From Aequorivita aurantiaca (GTDB lineage: Bacteria; Bacteroidota; Bacteroidia; Flavobacteriales; Flavobacteriaceae), in assembly GCF_030410135.1 (NCBI RefSeq), contig NZ_JAUGQQ010000002.1, positions 124,001-188,000 of the forward strand: a stretch of DNA of 64,000 nucleotides, written 5' to 3'. The notes beneath the pieces are model-generated. The model was not told the origin of the DNA. It did not search any database and saw nothing but the letters and a program-made list of their open reading frames with translations. Shown here in pieces: positions 9,946 through 19,874 of this stretch. Numbering within the stretch: position 1 is the stretch's first letter; each line of letters starts with the position of its first letter. The position numbers and the translations under genes are program-made.

Positions 9946-11115
9946 TTGTTCAACACCGCACTTTTAAAAACCGAGGTTCAGGATTTTATCCGAAATTTTC
10001 AGGGTGACATTTCAAAACTCGCATTTTCATATAGCCCTTTTGAAAATGTTTCCGTGAAGGAATTGATGCAACAAATTGAAAGTAGAAAAAAAGCAGAAAA
10101 AAAATTGCCAACCTGGTTCAAAACTCGAAATATACTTTTTCCGCCAAAGAAAAATCTGGAACAAACCTCTTCCGAAATTACGGCAAAGTATAAAGCAACG
10201 TTAATCAGCGGTGATTCAATTGCTGATATAACCGGAGGTTTCGGGGTTGACAGTTTCTACTTCAGTGATAATTTTAATTCCGTAATTCATTTTGAAACAG
10301 ATGAAGCCCTTTCAAATTTGGCAAAACATAATTTTCAGGTTTTTGGAAAAGAAAACGTGTCCTTTTTAGTAAAAGATGGATTGGAGGCGATATTTCAAAA
10401 ACATTTCAACGTAATTTATGCCGATCCTTCACGACGTCACGATAAAAAGGGGAAGGTTTTCATGCTTGCCGACTGCCAACCTAATATTCCCGATAATATT
10501 AAGCGCATATTGGAACATTGCGATACTTTCCTTTTAAAATCTTCGCCAATGCTTGACATGTCGATAGGTTTGGATGAATTGAAGAATGTGAAGCAAATTC
10601 ATATTGTTGCCGTGGAAAATGAAGTGAAGGAATTATTGTGGTTGCTTGAAAAAACGAGCGTCGGAAAAACGGAAATAAAGACCATAAATTTTACGAAATC
10701 TGGGGCTGAAAATTTTGATTTTGAATGGAATAAATCCGCAAATGCCGAATATGATTTTGCTCGAAACTATCTGTTTGAACCCAATGCCGCCATTTTAAAA
10801 AGTGGCGCTTTTACTTTAATTTCCAAAAAATTTAAGCTCAAGAAATTACACCAAAACACACATCTATATACTGGAAATAATATGATAGATTTTCCGGGAC
10901 GAAGTTTTTTTATAGAAAAAATAGTCCCGTATTCCAAAGCAGAAATGCGGGCGGCACTTACCTTTAAAAAAGCTAATATCGCAACAAGGAATTTTCCCGA
11001 ATCGGTGGAATCACTTCGGAAAAAGTGGAAAATTGCGGACGGTGGTTCGGTTTATTTATTTTTTGTGACTAATGTTGCGAACAAAAAAGAAATGATTATC
11101 TGTTCGAAAGTTTGA
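9946..11115 (+). CDS. THUMP-like class I SAM-dependent methyltransferase (PG_1098 type)
   Basis: The 389-residue protein is read from a TTG three bases after the permease stop. It has an N-terminal helical domain (1-85), a Rossmann methyltransferase core with SAM motif I DITGGFGVD at 94-102 and a YADPSRRH catalytic-type motif at 158-165, and a C-terminal THUMP-like region (about 300-389). This architecture is typical of the Bacteroidota PG_1098 family, presumed to modify RNA; the exact target base is unknown. A hairpin at 11129-11151 follows, so this gene probably ends the transcription unit that began upstream. Confidence 0.88.
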   Translation: MFNTALLKTEVQDFIRNFQGDISKLAFSYSPFENVSVKELMQQIESRKKAEKKLPTWFKTRNILFPPKKNLEQTSSEITAKYKATLISGDSIADITGGFGVDSFYFSDNFNSVIHFETDEALSNLAKHNFQVFGKENVSFLVKDGLEAIFQKHFNVIYADPSRRHDKKGKVFMLADCQPNIPDNIKRILEHCDTFLLKSSPMLDMSIGLDELKNVKQIHIVAVENEVKELLWLLEKTSVGKTEIKTINFTKSGAENFDFEWNKSANAEYDFARNYLFEPNAAILKSGAFTLISKKFKLKKLHQNTHLYTGNNMIDFPGRSFFIEKIVPYSKAEMRAALTFKKANIATRNFPESVESLRKKWKIADGGSVYLFFVTNVANKKEMIICSKV

Positions 11116-11128
11116 ACCTTAAATTAAA

Positions 11129-11151
11129 AAATCCCCAAATGATGGGGATTT
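11129..11151 (-). terminator. Hairpin between the methyltransferase gene and tRNA-Arg
   Basis: AAATCCCC and GGGGATTT form a perfect 8-bp stem with a 7-base loop. Read on the minus strand it is followed by a T-rich run, so it suits termination of the minus-strand tRNA transcript. It may also stop the plus-strand methyltransferase transcript. Confidence 0.75.
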
Positions 11152-11155
11152 AATG

Positions 11156-11229
11156 TGATCGCGACAGGATTCGAACCTGTGACCGTCTGCTTAGAAGGCA
11201 GATGCTCTATCCAGCTGAGCTACGCGACC
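11156..11229 (-). tRNA. tRNA-Arg (TCT anticodon)
   Basis: The 74-base cloverleaf reads from 11229 down to 11156. The acceptor arm GGTCGCG pairs with CGCGATC with one G-T wobble, and the discriminator is A. The D-arm, the anticodon loop CTTCTAA giving TCT, and the TTCGAAT T-loop are all intact. The 3' CCA is not encoded. It is last in a tRNA cluster Ser-Pro-Arg. An apparent protein frame on the other strand is the usual tRNA artefact. Confidence 0.97.
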
Positions 11230-11241
11230 ATTGTTAAACAA

Positions 11242-11268
11242 AAAAACCGAACTTGGTGTCCGGTTTTT
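11242..11268 (-). terminator. Hairpin between tRNA-Pro and tRNA-Arg
   Basis: AAAAACCG pairs with CGGTTTTT (8 bp) around an 11-base loop. On the minus strand the stem ends in a run of seven T, a rho-independent terminator shape directly downstream of tRNA-Pro. It may act as a partial terminator or processing signal within the tRNA cluster. Confidence 0.6.
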
Positions 11269-11269
11269 G

Positions 11270-11344
11270 TCGGGGTGGCAGGATTCGAACCTGCGGCCTC
11301 CTGCTCCCAAAGCAGGCGCGATAACCGGGCTACGCTACACCCCG
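11270..11344 (-). tRNA. tRNA-Pro (TGG anticodon)
   Basis: The 75-base gene reads from 11344 down to 11270. Acceptor arms CGGGGTG and CACCCCG pair fully and the discriminator is A. The anticodon loop TTTGGGA gives TGG (Pro). A TTCGAAT T-loop is present and no CCA is encoded. The initial C1-G72 pair is characteristic of bacterial tRNA-Pro. Confidence 0.97.
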
Positions 11345-11403
11345 TGAACAGCTACTAAAATTGCTCACTGTAATTTTGGAGTTTTTGTGAAAACTCTTTA
11401 ATG

Positions 11404-11487
11404 CGGAGAGACAGGGACTCGAACCCTGGCGACGGTTACCCGTCGACAGATTAGCAATCTGCTCCGTTACCACTCCGGCACCTCTCC
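11404..11487 (-). tRNA. tRNA-Ser (GCT anticodon)
   Basis: The 84-base class II tRNA reads from 11487 down to 11404. The acceptor arm is GGAGAGG/TCTCTCC with a terminal G-T pair, and the discriminator is G. The anticodon loop TTGCTAA gives GCT, reading AGC/AGU serine codons. The long variable arm (CGACGGGTAACCGTCG) is the class II hallmark. No CCA is encoded. Confidence 0.97.
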
Positions 11488-11637
11488 AAGTTTTTATGAA
11501 CGTGTCATCCTAAAATGCGGTTGCAAATGTAAGTTTATAAATGCTATAACGCAACAAAAAATTTACGTTTTTTTCGGAAAATTGAATCTCACTATTTTTG
11601 AGCATCTTACAAATTTAAAAAGTAACAACAATTCTAA

Positions 11638-13683
11638 TTACTCGGGATATTCAACCCTTAAATGATAGATGTTGTTCAATTTCTTTTTTAAAACTTTCTT
11701 AATCATTTCAATTTCCTTGAAAGTAATATTGGCATTCAAAAACTGACCCTGCGCCATTTGGTTGTTGATAATCTTCTCGACAAATTCATCAATAATGGAC
11801 GAGGAAGGATCTTTCAAACTTTTGCTGGCTGCCTCAACGCTGTCGGCCATCATTAAAATTGCAGTTTCCTTTGAAAAAGGAATGGGCCCCGGATAAATAA
11901 AATCTTCTTTATTGGCTGAACCCTGTTGTTCACGTTCTTTTTTATAAAAATAATAGACCAAACTTGTTCCGTGGTGTGTTCGGATAAAATCTATAATTCT
12001 GTCCGGCAGGTTGTTCTTTCGGGCTATTTCAATGCCTTTAATTACATGCTCTATTATTATTTGGGCACTTTCCTTGGGGTCTAATTCATTATGGGAATTG
12101 ATGGAGTTAGCCTGATTTTCGGTGAACATGGTAGGATTCAGCATTTTGCCGATATCGTGATAGAGTGCCCCCACCCTAACCAGCATGCTATTCGCCCCAA
12201 TTTCGTTTGCGGATGCCTCGGCCAAATTTGCCACATTTAAGGAATGGTGAAATGTTCCCGGCGCCTTGTTGGAAAGCTCCTTTAATAATTTTGAATTGGT
12301 ATCACTCAATTCCAGCAGCGAAACATCTGAAACCAATCCGAAAATTTTCTCGTAAAAATAAATCAGCGGATGAGCGAAAAGAGTTGCCAATCCGCAAAGT
12401 ATGAAATATCCGAAATTTTCCCATTCAAGTGTTTGAATGTTCCCTTCCTGAATCACAAAGAACGCAAAGTACCCAAGAATATAAATTAAGGTTATTTGCC
12501 CTACCGAAATAAAAAGATTTGCTCTTTTGTACAATTCCGAGACGGTGAGAATAGTAACGATTCCCGCGATAAATTGAAGAAACATATACTCAAAACTGTT
12601 GGGAACTATAAATCCCAATAAAAGAATGGTTAGAACGTGAACAAAAAGGCCCACACGTGGATCAAAAAAAGCTTTGAGAATAAGGGGCAAAATACATATT
12701 GGAACCACATATACATAATCGCTGTGCACTTTCAATACCAATGTGGTAAGAAATACCATCAAGAAAATATTGAAAAATATAAAAGTAACCTTGGTATTGT
12801 TGTTATAAATATAGGGCCGGTAATTTTTTAGAAATAGAAATAACATTAAAAACACCAAAGAAACGAGCATGGAATAACCCACCAAAAGCCACAAATAATT
12901 ATTCTTGCTCCAAATCTGGCTTTGGAATTCAGCCCGCAACGATTCCAGTATCTGAAATTTGTCACCTTCCACCACTTCCCCTTTTGCAATAATTCTTCCA
13001 CCTTTCTCAATAATTCCCCGGTTTGGATTTAAGGTTTTTATTTCGGCTTCTATGGACGCCTCGGTGAGTTTGGAGTTAAGTTTTACGTTGGACTCAAAAA
13101 CTTCATTCAATATGTTGTATAAAAGCACCTGTACATCTTCAAAATTATTCTTTTGTACCAGCTCCCGTACTTTTTTGTTCAGATTTTCCTTTTTAAAAAG
13201 TTGGGAATAATTGCGCTCTTCTATTTCGTTCCCCTTTTTAAGATAAATCAACCTGTTGTCATCATACGTGTGAATTTCGTCCGTAAGGCCATTTTTATAA
13301 ACTTCTGCAATAAGATTGCCTGCTAATTTTGCAACGGCTTGTTTCGGCGTTTTGTAAAGGCTGTCAATATATCGCGCTTCCAGCATTGTGTTGAACTGTT
13401 CCAAAACCCCAGCCTCCACTTCGCCATTATATTCGAAATATGGTATTGCATTCGCCTTGATTTCCTCCCGCTCTTTCTTAATGGTATCTTCATTTTTTTT
13501 AATGGTGAAATTGAAAGGCGCATAAAGATTTTCATACTGCCAAGGTTTTCCTTTTTGGAAGTTATATTTAAATTGGCCACCCTTGGGCAAAAGATAAATA
13601 ATTAGAAGTGTGGAAATTATGAAAAGAAAAACCTTGTAAATAAGGGATTGGTTTTTTGCAAACAAAGAAAAAAGGTTCTTCAT
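11638..13683 (-). CDS. 7TM-HD family phosphohydrolase (PgpH-like, probable c-di-AMP phosphodiesterase)
   Basis: The 681-residue protein has the PgpH layout. An N-terminal transmembrane helix (about 17-35) is followed by an extracytoplasmic 7TMR-HDED domain (about 45-260), seven transmembrane helices (about 265-455) and a cytoplasmic HD domain. The HD metal site is visible: His479/His480 in FHHSLN, His509-Asp510 in LYHDIGK, His570/571 in THHGT, and Asp614 in MADS. By homology to PgpH of Listeria it hydrolyses cyclic di-AMP; direct evidence for flavobacterial members is thin. The gene stands alone between the tRNA cluster and a divergent thiolase gene. Confidence 0.9.
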   Translation of the reverse strand: MKNLFSLFAKNQSLIYKVFLFIISTLLIIYLLPKGGQFKYNFQKGKPWQYENLYAPFNFTIKKNEDTIKKEREEIKANAIPYFEYNGEVEAGVLEQFNTMLEARYIDSLYKTPKQAVAKLAGNLIAEVYKNGLTDEIHTYDDNRLIYLKKGNEIEERNYSQLFKKENLNKKVRELVQKNNFEDVQVLLYNILNEVFESNVKLNSKLTEASIEAEIKTLNPNRGIIEKGGRIIAKGEVVEGDKFQILESLRAEFQSQIWSKNNYLWLLVGYSMLVSLVFLMLFLFLKNYRPYIYNNNTKVTFIFFNIFLMVFLTTLVLKVHSDYVYVVPICILPLILKAFFDPRVGLFVHVLTILLLGFIVPNSFEYMFLQFIAGIVTILTVSELYKRANLFISVGQITLIYILGYFAFFVIQEGNIQTLEWENFGYFILCGLATLFAHPLIYFYEKIFGLVSDVSLLELSDTNSKLLKELSNKAPGTFHHSLNVANLAEASANEIGANSMLVRVGALYHDIGKMLNPTMFTENQANSINSHNELDPKESAQIIIEHVIKGIEIARKNNLPDRIIDFIRTHHGTSLVYYFYKKEREQQGSANKEDFIYPGPIPFSKETAILMMADSVEAASKSLKDPSSSIIDEFVEKIINNQMAQGQFLNANITFKEIEMIKKVLKKKLNNIYHLRVEYPE

Positions 13684-13751
13684 AAAAATGATAACTTAAA
13701 GTAAAGGTATAAATAAGCAACGAGTAATCCCAAAACCAATACTTGCAAAGA

Positions 13752-13782
13752 TTGATTTTTAAGATTGAAATCCGTAATTTCG
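13752..13782 (+). promoter_or_regulatory. Probable promoter of the thiolase gene
   Basis: TTG at 13752-13754 and TAATTTCG at 13775-13782 are 20 bases apart. This fits the Bacteroidota -33/-7 consensus with one mismatch (C for T in the -7 box). It predicts transcription start near 13788, 25 bases before the ATG at 13813, and argues against translation from the in-frame ATG at 13765. Confidence 0.45.
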
Positions 13783-13812
13783 CAAACCTTATTTCATAAT
13801 ATAAACAGTAGC

Positions 13813-14991
13813 ATGAGCAATAAAGTAGTTATCGTATCGGCAGTGAGAACCCCAATCGGAAGTTTCATGGGAAGTCTTTCCTCATTGACCGCAACCCAGT
13901 TAGGTTCGGCAGCAATAAAGGGTGCAATGGAAAAAATAAATCTGGACCCTTCTTTGGTTCAGGAAGTTTTTATGGGTAATGTTGTTCAAGCCGGTGTTGG
14001 TCAAGCTCCCGCAAGACAAGCTGCCTTAGGCGCAGGAATGCCACAAACTGTTCCTTGCACTACGGTAAATAAGGTATGCGCCTCCGGTATGAAGGCGGTT
14101 ATGCAAGCAGCGCAGTCCATCGCCCTTGGGGATGTCGAAATAGTGGTTGCAGGCGGGATGGAAAGTATGAGCAATATTCCCCATTATGTCCATATGCGAA
14201 ACGGAACTAAATTTGGACCCTCCACATTAATTGATGGTATGCAAAAAGATGGATTGGTGGATGCTTATGATAATAACGCAATGGGAACCTGTGCAGATTT
14301 ATGTGCTACGGAATATAATTTTTCGCGTGAGGACCAGGATAATTTTGCCATTAAATCCTATGAGCGCTCCGCTAAAGCTTGGGCCGATGGCAAGTTTAGG
14401 GACGAAGTAATTTCTGTGGAAGTACCACAGCGCAAAGGAGAACCTATAATAGTTTCCGAAGACGAAGAATATAAAAACGTAAAAATGGATAAAATTTCAT
14501 CTTTACGACCAGCCTTTACAAAAGACGGAACAGTTACGGCCGCAAACGCTTCCACTATCAATGACGGAGCTGCCGCAATGATATTGATGAGCGAAGCAAA
14601 GGCAAGAGAATTGGGATTGAATCCATTGGCCTATATAAAAGGATATGCAGATGCAGCCCAAGAACCAAAATGGTTTACCACGGCACCGGCTAAAGCACTT
14701 CCAAAAGCCATCGCAAAAGCTGGAATTGAAATAAAAGATGTGGATTATTTCGAATTTAATGAGGCTTTTTCGGTTGTCGGGCTAGCAAATATGAAAATAT
14801 TAGGGCTTGAGGATGGCAATGTAAACGTAAACGGAGGTGCCGTTTCCCTAGGCCATCCACTTGGATGCAGTGGCGTACGTATTCTAGTTACTTTATTGAA
14901 CGTTTTAAAGCAAAACGACGCCAAGATTGGTGCCGCAGCAATTTGCAATGGCGGCGGCGGCGCTTCGGCAATGGTAATTGAAAGAACCTAA
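13813..14991 (+). CDS. Acetyl-CoA C-acyltransferase (thiolase)
   Basis: The 392-residue thiolase II family enzyme condenses or cleaves acyl-CoA and acetyl-CoA. The catalytic triad is complete: nucleophile Cys89 in NKVCASGMKA, His348 in GHPLGCSG, and Cys378 in ICNGGGGAS. Residues 1-15 match the canonical KVVIVSAVRTPIGSF start, which is why I choose ATG 13813 rather than the in-frame ATG 48 bases upstream. The predicted promoter at 13752-13782 agrees. It could act in acetoacetyl-CoA formation or in beta-oxidation; no fatty-acid oxidation partners are adjacent. An NlpC/P60 gene follows 24 bases downstream and may be co-transcribed. Confidence 0.95.
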   Translation: MSNKVVIVSAVRTPIGSFMGSLSSLTATQLGSAAIKGAMEKINLDPSLVQEVFMGNVVQAGVGQAPARQAALGAGMPQTVPCTTVNKVCASGMKAVMQAAQSIALGDVEIVVAGGMESMSNIPHYVHMRNGTKFGPSTLIDGMQKDGLVDAYDNNAMGTCADLCATEYNFSREDQDNFAIKSYERSAKAWADGKFRDEVISVEVPQRKGEPIIVSEDEEYKNVKMDKISSLRPAFTKDGTVTAANASTINDGAAAMILMSEAKARELGLNPLAYIKGYADAAQEPKWFTTAPAKALPKAIAKAGIEIKDVDYFEFNEAFSVVGLANMKILGLEDGNVNVNGGAVSLGHPLGCSGVRILVTLLNVLKQNDAKIGAAAICNGGGGASAMVIERT

Positions 14992-15015
14992 CCGAATATT
15001 CCTATAAATTTCTGA

Positions 15016-15765
15016 ATGGATTACGGTATCTGCAGTCTAAGCGTTGTCCCACTTCGAGCCGAGGCTTCCGATGTGAGCGAAATGGTTACGCAGGTACTTT
15101 ATGGCGAACATTTCAAAATATTGGAAACCCGAAAAAAGTGGAGTCGCATTCGGTTAGCTTTTGATGGTTACGAAGGGTGGATTGACAATAAACAATATTC
15201 TAATATTAATGAGGAGGATTATGCTGATTTGCAAGAACAGGAATTAAGGCTTTCCTCAGATTTGGTAGACTTTGTTACCGCTTCCAACAATCAACTTTTT
15301 TCCATCTGTTTAGGAAGCAATATCGCTGCTTCTGCATTTTTGGATCATCATTTTGAAGGAAAATTCATTTCCGGTATTCTTCAAAAAAACCATTTAATTG
15401 AAATTGCATTACTTTATCTAAACACTCCCTATTTATGGGGTGGCAAAACTCCCTTTGGAATGGACTGCAGTGGTTTTACGCAAATGGTTTATAAACTTAA
15501 CGGGTATGCGTTATTACGCGATGCAAGCCAACAGGCGAAACAGGGGGAAGCATTAAGTTTTATTGAAGAAAGTGAGCCGGGAGATCTGGCATTTTTTGAC
15601 GACGAGGAAGGTAGAATAACCCACGTTGGAATAATAATGGCTGACAATTATATTATCCACGCCCATGGAAAGGTCCGTATTGACCGTCTTGACCACAGCG
15701 GAATCTTTAATTCCGAATTGCGAAAACATACGCACAAACTTCGAGTAATTAAACGAATTATTTAA
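15016..15765 (+). CDS. C40-family NlpC/P60 peptidase with bacterial SH3 domain
   Basis: The 249-residue protein has an N-terminal SH3b-like region (about 5-60, with GEHFKILE and GYEGWID), a second beta-rich linker (75-125) and a C-terminal NlpC/P60 domain (127-249). The catalytic dyad is visible as Cys151 in GMDCSGF and His203 in ITHVG, with His215 in YIIHAHG as the third polar residue. Such enzymes cut gamma-D-glutamyl-diaminopimelate bonds in peptidoglycan stem peptides. No signal peptide is evident, as in other flavobacterial homologues that may act on imported muropeptides in the cytoplasm. It lies 24 bases after thiolase and ends at a shared terminator. Confidence 0.9.
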   Translation: MDYGICSLSVVPLRAEASDVSEMVTQVLYGEHFKILETRKKWSRIRLAFDGYEGWIDNKQYSNINEEDYADLQEQELRLSSDLVDFVTASNNQLFSICLGSNIAASAFLDHHFEGKFISGILQKNHLIEIALLYLNTPYLWGGKTPFGMDCSGFTQMVYKLNGYALLRDASQQAKQGEALSFIEESEPGDLAFFDDEEGRITHVGIIMADNYIIHAHGKVRIDRLDHSGIFNSELRKHTHKLRVIKRII

Positions 15766-15770
15766 AAGCA

Positions 15771-15798
15771 AAAATCCCCTGAATTCTCAGGGGATTTT
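15771..15798. terminator. Bidirectional terminator between NlpC/P60 and TPR genes
   Basis: AAAATCCCCTGA and TCAGGGGATTTT form a perfect 12-bp stem with the 4-base loop ATTC. It sits between convergent genes ending at 15765 and 15828, with A and T runs on either side that suit termination in both directions. Confidence 0.9.
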
Positions 15799-15827
15799 GT
15801 CTTAATTAAATCAGGTGAACATTAACC

Positions 15828-17081
15828 TTATTTTTCCAAGGATTCAAGTTTCGCTTTCATTTCCTTGTATTTTGCATCGTCGGCCAGCTGCCCATAAATG
15901 TTCATTAAGGTTCTAACAACTTCCTTGCTATTTGGTTGCAAAACAAGAGCTTTCTCCAGATAGGGAAGGGTTTCGGTATAAATATCATTCCGTTGCTGTT
16001 TCAATTCATCATATCTTTGGTTGTCTGCCCTTGAGTTTCCTAAACTATTCATTTCCTCAACCAACGCGTCTTCACCAGAAAGTTTTAAAACTGCAATGTT
16101 GATTAAAGCCGCTTCATATTCTGGTTTTAGCTCTAGCGCCTTTTGATAATATTTAATTGCCTCTTCCTTCTGCCCAATTTCTGCACTTCCAACGCCAAGG
16201 TTAAAATAAACTTCTGGATTCTCAGGATCTGAAGCTACAATCTGTCCCATCAGTTGGTTATAGCGGGAAATATCTCCCATTTTATAACTCATATCGGCAT
16301 CGGCACGCATCAAGTAGATATCGTTTGGATTTTCGGCTCTGGCCGTTTTCATAAGTGCCGTTGCTTTTTCATTATCGCCTTGTTCAATATAAATAAGGGT
16401 CATGTTCCGAAGAATTTCGCCTTTTTTTGATTCGCCAACACGCTTTTCAGGCTTAATATATTGACCAGACTTTACTGCAATATTCCTAACATTTTCATTT
16501 TCAAAGGATTCAACCTCGCCTGTTTCCTTATTTGTGGCGACAAATTCTTCTTTTTCACCGGTGTAGCCAGCATCCAGTGCCATTTGATAATATTTCAATG
16601 CAGACTCATAGTCCTTACCGTTAACCGCATTGCTCGCGGCATAATATAAATCCGACGGATCTTTTGTTACTAAATAACTGGTGTAAAGTTTTTCCGTTGC
16701 TGTTTTGTACTGTCCAGATGTTTGGTCCTGCACAGCGCTGTTGATAAGGGCAGCACGAAGGTTCTGGATTGGAGCGGCTAATTGAGATTCAATTTTGGGA
16801 TCCAATGTGAGCGCTTGGTTAAAAGCTTCAGCGGCATTTTTCAATTTTGTAAAATCTGAACTTCCGGATCCTAAAAGCGCTTGGCCTCGTGCGGCGTAGT
16901 ACTGGGCCTTGACGTCATTATCCACCGAGCCGAGCATCGGTTCCGCTTCTTTTAGATAATTTAATGCCTCATTGTAATCGTTAGACTGTATGGCCTTTTC
17001 AGCTTTCTTTATTTCTTTTTTTTGTCCAAATGAAATAGCAGATACAAAAGCCAGTCCTGTTATTAAAATTCGTGTTTTCAT
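15828..17081 (-). CDS. Exported tetratricopeptide-repeat protein
   Basis: The 417-residue protein has a signal peptide (cleavage after the Gly near residue 19) and several TPR units. Clear repeats lie around residues 25-60, 150-180, 235-325 (PEVYFNLGVGSAEIGQKEEAIKYYQKALELKPEYEAA is interrupted only by natural variation) and 365-410. It starts 10 bases after the gyrA stop, so the two genes almost certainly share a transcript. TPR proteins scaffold other proteins; nothing here identifies the partner. Location is probably periplasmic or outer-membrane associated. The gyrA-TPR pairing looks like simple operon linkage and does not imply a role in DNA topology. Confidence 0.88.
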   Translation of the reverse strand: MKTRILITGLAFVSAISFGQKKEIKKAEKAIQSNDYNEALNYLKEAEPMLGSVDNDVKAQYYAARGQALLGSGSSDFTKLKNAAEAFNQALTLDPKIESQLAAPIQNLRAALINSAVQDQTSGQYKTATEKLYTSYLVTKDPSDLYYAASNAVNGKDYESALKYYQMALDAGYTGEKEEFVATNKETGEVESFENENVRNIAVKSGQYIKPEKRVGESKKGEILRNMTLIYIEQGDNEKATALMKTARAENPNDIYLMRADADMSYKMGDISRYNQLMGQIVASDPENPEVYFNLGVGSAEIGQKEEAIKYYQKALELKPEYEAALINIAVLKLSGEDALVEEMNSLGNSRADNQRYDELKQQRNDIYTETLPYLEKALVLQPNSKEVVRTLMNIYGQLADDAKYKEMKAKLESLEK

Positions 17082-17091
17082 GTGTTAAAGT

Positions 17092-19617
17092 TTATTCGTT
17101 ATTTTCGGTTTGAGTTTCGTTATTATCAAGAGTAGTGCCATCAATGTTTTCTGCGCTATTGGCTATATCATTTTCATCGTCATCCTTCATTGCCTTTGCA
17201 ACAGCTGCAATGGCGTCATCTTCTCTTACCTTTATTAATCGTACACCTTGCGTAGCTCGGCCCATAACACGAAGATCGGAAACGGCCATTCGAATAGCTA
17301 TACCGGATTTGTTAATAATCATTAAATCATCATCGTCGGTCACATTTTTGATGGCTACTAATTTACCGGTTTTTTCGGTAATATTAATTGTTTTCACGCC
17401 TTTTCCACCTCGGTTGGTAATTCGATAATCTTCGATAGATGAGCGTTTTCCGTAACCATTTTCTGAAACAACAAGAATTTCGGAATCCCCTTCCTCCACG
17501 GCAATCATCCCTATAACTTCGTCACTTTTATTGCCGAGGGAAATACCTCTCACCCCTGAAGCATTCCTACCCATAGGTCTTGTTTTTTCCTCTTCGAAAC
17601 GAATTGCCTTTCCAGACTTCACTGCCAACATAACCTGGCTTTTGCCTGTTGTAAGTTTTGCCTCAAGCAATTCATCGTCTTCGCGAATGGTGATTGCGTT
17701 TATTCCGTTGGCTCGCGGCCTAGAATATTGTTCCAATGGTGTTTTCTTTACTTGACCTTTTTTGGTAGCCATTATAACATAGTGGCTGTTAATGTAATCT
17801 TCATTTTTTAGGTCCTGGGTACAGATGAAAGCTTTCACTTTATCATCCGATTCTATGTTTATTAGGTTTTGAATTGCGCGTCCCTTTGAAGTTCGTGTAC
17901 CTTCGGGAATTTCAAAAACCCGCATCCAGAAACATTTACCCTTTTGGGTGAAGAACAACATATACTGATGGTTTGTACCCACAAAAAGATGTTCCAGAAA
18001 ATCCTCATTTCTGGTAGCGGAGCCTTTTTGGCCCACTCCGCCCCTATTCTGTGTTTTATATTCGGAAAGGGATGTACGTTTTATGTAGCCGGCATGGGAA
18101 ATGGTAATTACCACTTGCTCGTCTGCTATCAAATCGGTAATGCTTACGTCCCCGCCTGCGTATTCGATAATTGATCTGCGCTCGTCACCGTATTTTGTTC
18201 GAATTTCTGCAAGCTCTTCTTTGATGATCTGCATTCTACGATCCTTGCTCGCAAGAATTTCCTTATAATCCTGAATTGTTTTCATCAATTCCTCATACTC
18301 ACTTCGAAGTTTGTCCTGCTCCAGCCCCGTTAATTGGCGCAAGCGCATTTCAACAATTGCTTTGGCCTGGATTTCCGTTAACTTGAAAGTCTCCATCAAT
18401 CGTTCCCTTGCTTCATCGGCATTGGAGGAAGCTCGAATCAAACGTATTACTTCATCAATATTGTCTGAAGCTATAATTAGTCCTTCTAATATATGGGCGC
18501 GCTCTTCTGCCTTTCGAAGCAAATACTCCGTACGTCGAACCACAACCTCGTGGCGATGCTCAACGAAATAATGGATTAGTTCCTTTAAATTCAGCATTTG
18601 GGGCCTTCCCTTTACAAGCGCAATATTGTTTACACTGAAACTGGATTGAAGGGAGGTATATTTATATAGAGTATTTAGGACGATGTTTGGAATTGCGTCC
18701 CGCTTCAAGATGTATACGATGCGCATTCCATTTCTGTCACTTTCATCGCGAATGTTGGAAATTCCTTCAATTTTCTTTTCGTTTACCATATCAGCGGTTT
18801 TTTTTATCATTTCCGCCTTATTCACTTGATATGGTATTTCTGTAACGATAATACATTCCCTGCCTTGAACTTCTTCAAAACTGGCTTTTGCGCGCATCAC
18901 TACTCTGCCACGCCCGGTATGGAACGCTTCGCGAACGCCCTCATAACCGTAAATTATTCCTCCGGTGGGAAAATCGGGCGCCTTGATATGCTGCATTAGC
19001 TCATCAATTTCTATATCATTATTTTCAATATAAGCTATGGTCCCGTTTACAACCTCGGTTAGGTTATGCGGCGGCATATTAGTTGCCATACCTACGGCAA
19101 TTCCGGAGGCGCCATTTATCAAAAGCCCCGGAACACGTGTGGGAAGTACAGTTGGTTCCTTTAAAGTATCGTCAAAGTTTAGTTGGTGGTCAACGGTTTC
19201 TTTGTCAATATCAGCAAGCATGTCTTCAGAAATTTTCTGCATTCTTGCTTCGGTATAACGCATTGCGGCAGGACTGTCGCCGTCAACGCTTCCAAAGTTT
19301 CCTTGTCCGTCCACTAACATATAACGTAAGCTCCACTCCTGCGCCATACGAACCATTGCGTCATAAACGGAGGTATCACCGTGGGGGTGATACTTACCGA
19401 GAACTTCTCCCACGATTCTTGCGGATTTTTTATGTGCCCCTGTGGCCCTAACACCCAGTTCGTGCATGCCGAACAAAACCCGTCTGTGAACAGGTTTCAT
19501 TCCATCACGAACGTCTGGCAGCGCACGTGACACTATGACCGACATCGAATAATCGATGTAAGCCGATTTCATTTCATCTTCAATATTTATGGGGATTAAT
19601 TTCTCACCTTCAGCCAT
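17092..19617 (-). CDS. gyrA: DNA gyrase subunit A
   Basis: The 841-residue protein carries the GyrA N-terminal breakage-reunion domain with catalytic Tyr121 in AMRYTEARM and the quinolone region [10 protein letters not shown] at 77-86. The C-terminal beta-pinwheel includes a GyrA-box-like QNRGGVG and a second NRGGKG blade motif, which favours gyrase over topoisomerase IV. The C-terminus ends in an acidic, asparagine-rich tail. GyrA with GyrB introduces negative supercoils; gyrB is not in the window. Thr82 occupies the position of the E. coli Ser83. A lone TAnnTTTG match (19721-19728, minus strand) lies about 100 bases upstream and may be its promoter. Confidence 0.97.
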   Translation of the reverse strand: MAEGEKLIPINIEDEMKSAYIDYSMSVIVSRALPDVRDGMKPVHRRVLFGMHELGVRATGAHKKSARIVGEVLGKYHPHGDTSVYDAMVRMAQEWSLRYMLVDGQGNFGSVDGDSPAAMRYTEARMQKISEDMLADIDKETVDHQLNFDDTLKEPTVLPTRVPGLLINGASGIAVGMATNMPPHNLTEVVNGTIAYIENNDIEIDELMQHIKAPDFPTGGIIYGYEGVREAFHTGRGRVVMRAKASFEEVQGRECIIVTEIPYQVNKAEMIKKTADMVNEKKIEGISNIRDESDRNGMRIVYILKRDAIPNIVLNTLYKYTSLQSSFSVNNIALVKGRPQMLNLKELIHYFVEHRHEVVVRRTEYLLRKAEERAHILEGLIIASDNIDEVIRLIRASSNADEARERLMETFKLTEIQAKAIVEMRLRQLTGLEQDKLRSEYEELMKTIQDYKEILASKDRRMQIIKEELAEIRTKYGDERRSIIEYAGGDVSITDLIADEQVVITISHAGYIKRTSLSEYKTQNRGGVGQKGSATRNEDFLEHLFVGTNHQYMLFFTQKGKCFWMRVFEIPEGTRTSKGRAIQNLINIESDDKVKAFICTQDLKNEDYINSHYVIMATKKGQVKKTPLEQYSRPRANGINAITIREDDELLEAKLTTGKSQVMLAVKSGKAIRFEEEKTRPMGRNASGVRGISLGNKSDEVIGMIAVEEGDSEILVVSENGYGKRSSIEDYRITNRGGKGVKTINITEKTGKLVAIKNVTDDDDLMIINKSGIAIRMAVSDLRVMGRATQGVRLIKVREDDAIAAVAKAMKDDDENDIANSAENIDGTTLDNNETQTENNE

Positions 19618-19874
19618 AAGAAAATAGGTTTATTTATCGTTGTTAAACTAATGGAGCAAGATACACATTTCCGTAGGCCTAACAGGGTTTTTTGGCCTTC
19701 GTTATTCACGAATTTATTAACAAAATTAGGGGTCATTTTCGTTGATAAGTATCACAGAAAATTCTTTGAATTCCCTTATATATTTTGTCCTTTTACTAAA
19801 ATGATATCGAATAGGAACAGTTTTTGCCCTATTTTGGTTAATTTAGTACCAAACAGAAGAGAGGATTTTAAAAT

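Noticed and set aside
11155-11358. Open frame of 67 codons across tRNA-Arg and tRNA-Pro on the plus strand
   Set aside because: It is the reverse complement of two intact tRNA genes, a well-known false gene product in annotations.
13765-13812. Upstream extension of the thiolase start
   Set aside because: The extra 16 residues do not match thiolases, and the predicted promoter -7 box lies inside the extension.
19350-19390. Thr82 of GyrA at the quinolone-resistance position
   Set aside because: Threonine at this position is the wild-type state in some flavobacteria, to my knowledge, so it is not evidence of resistance.
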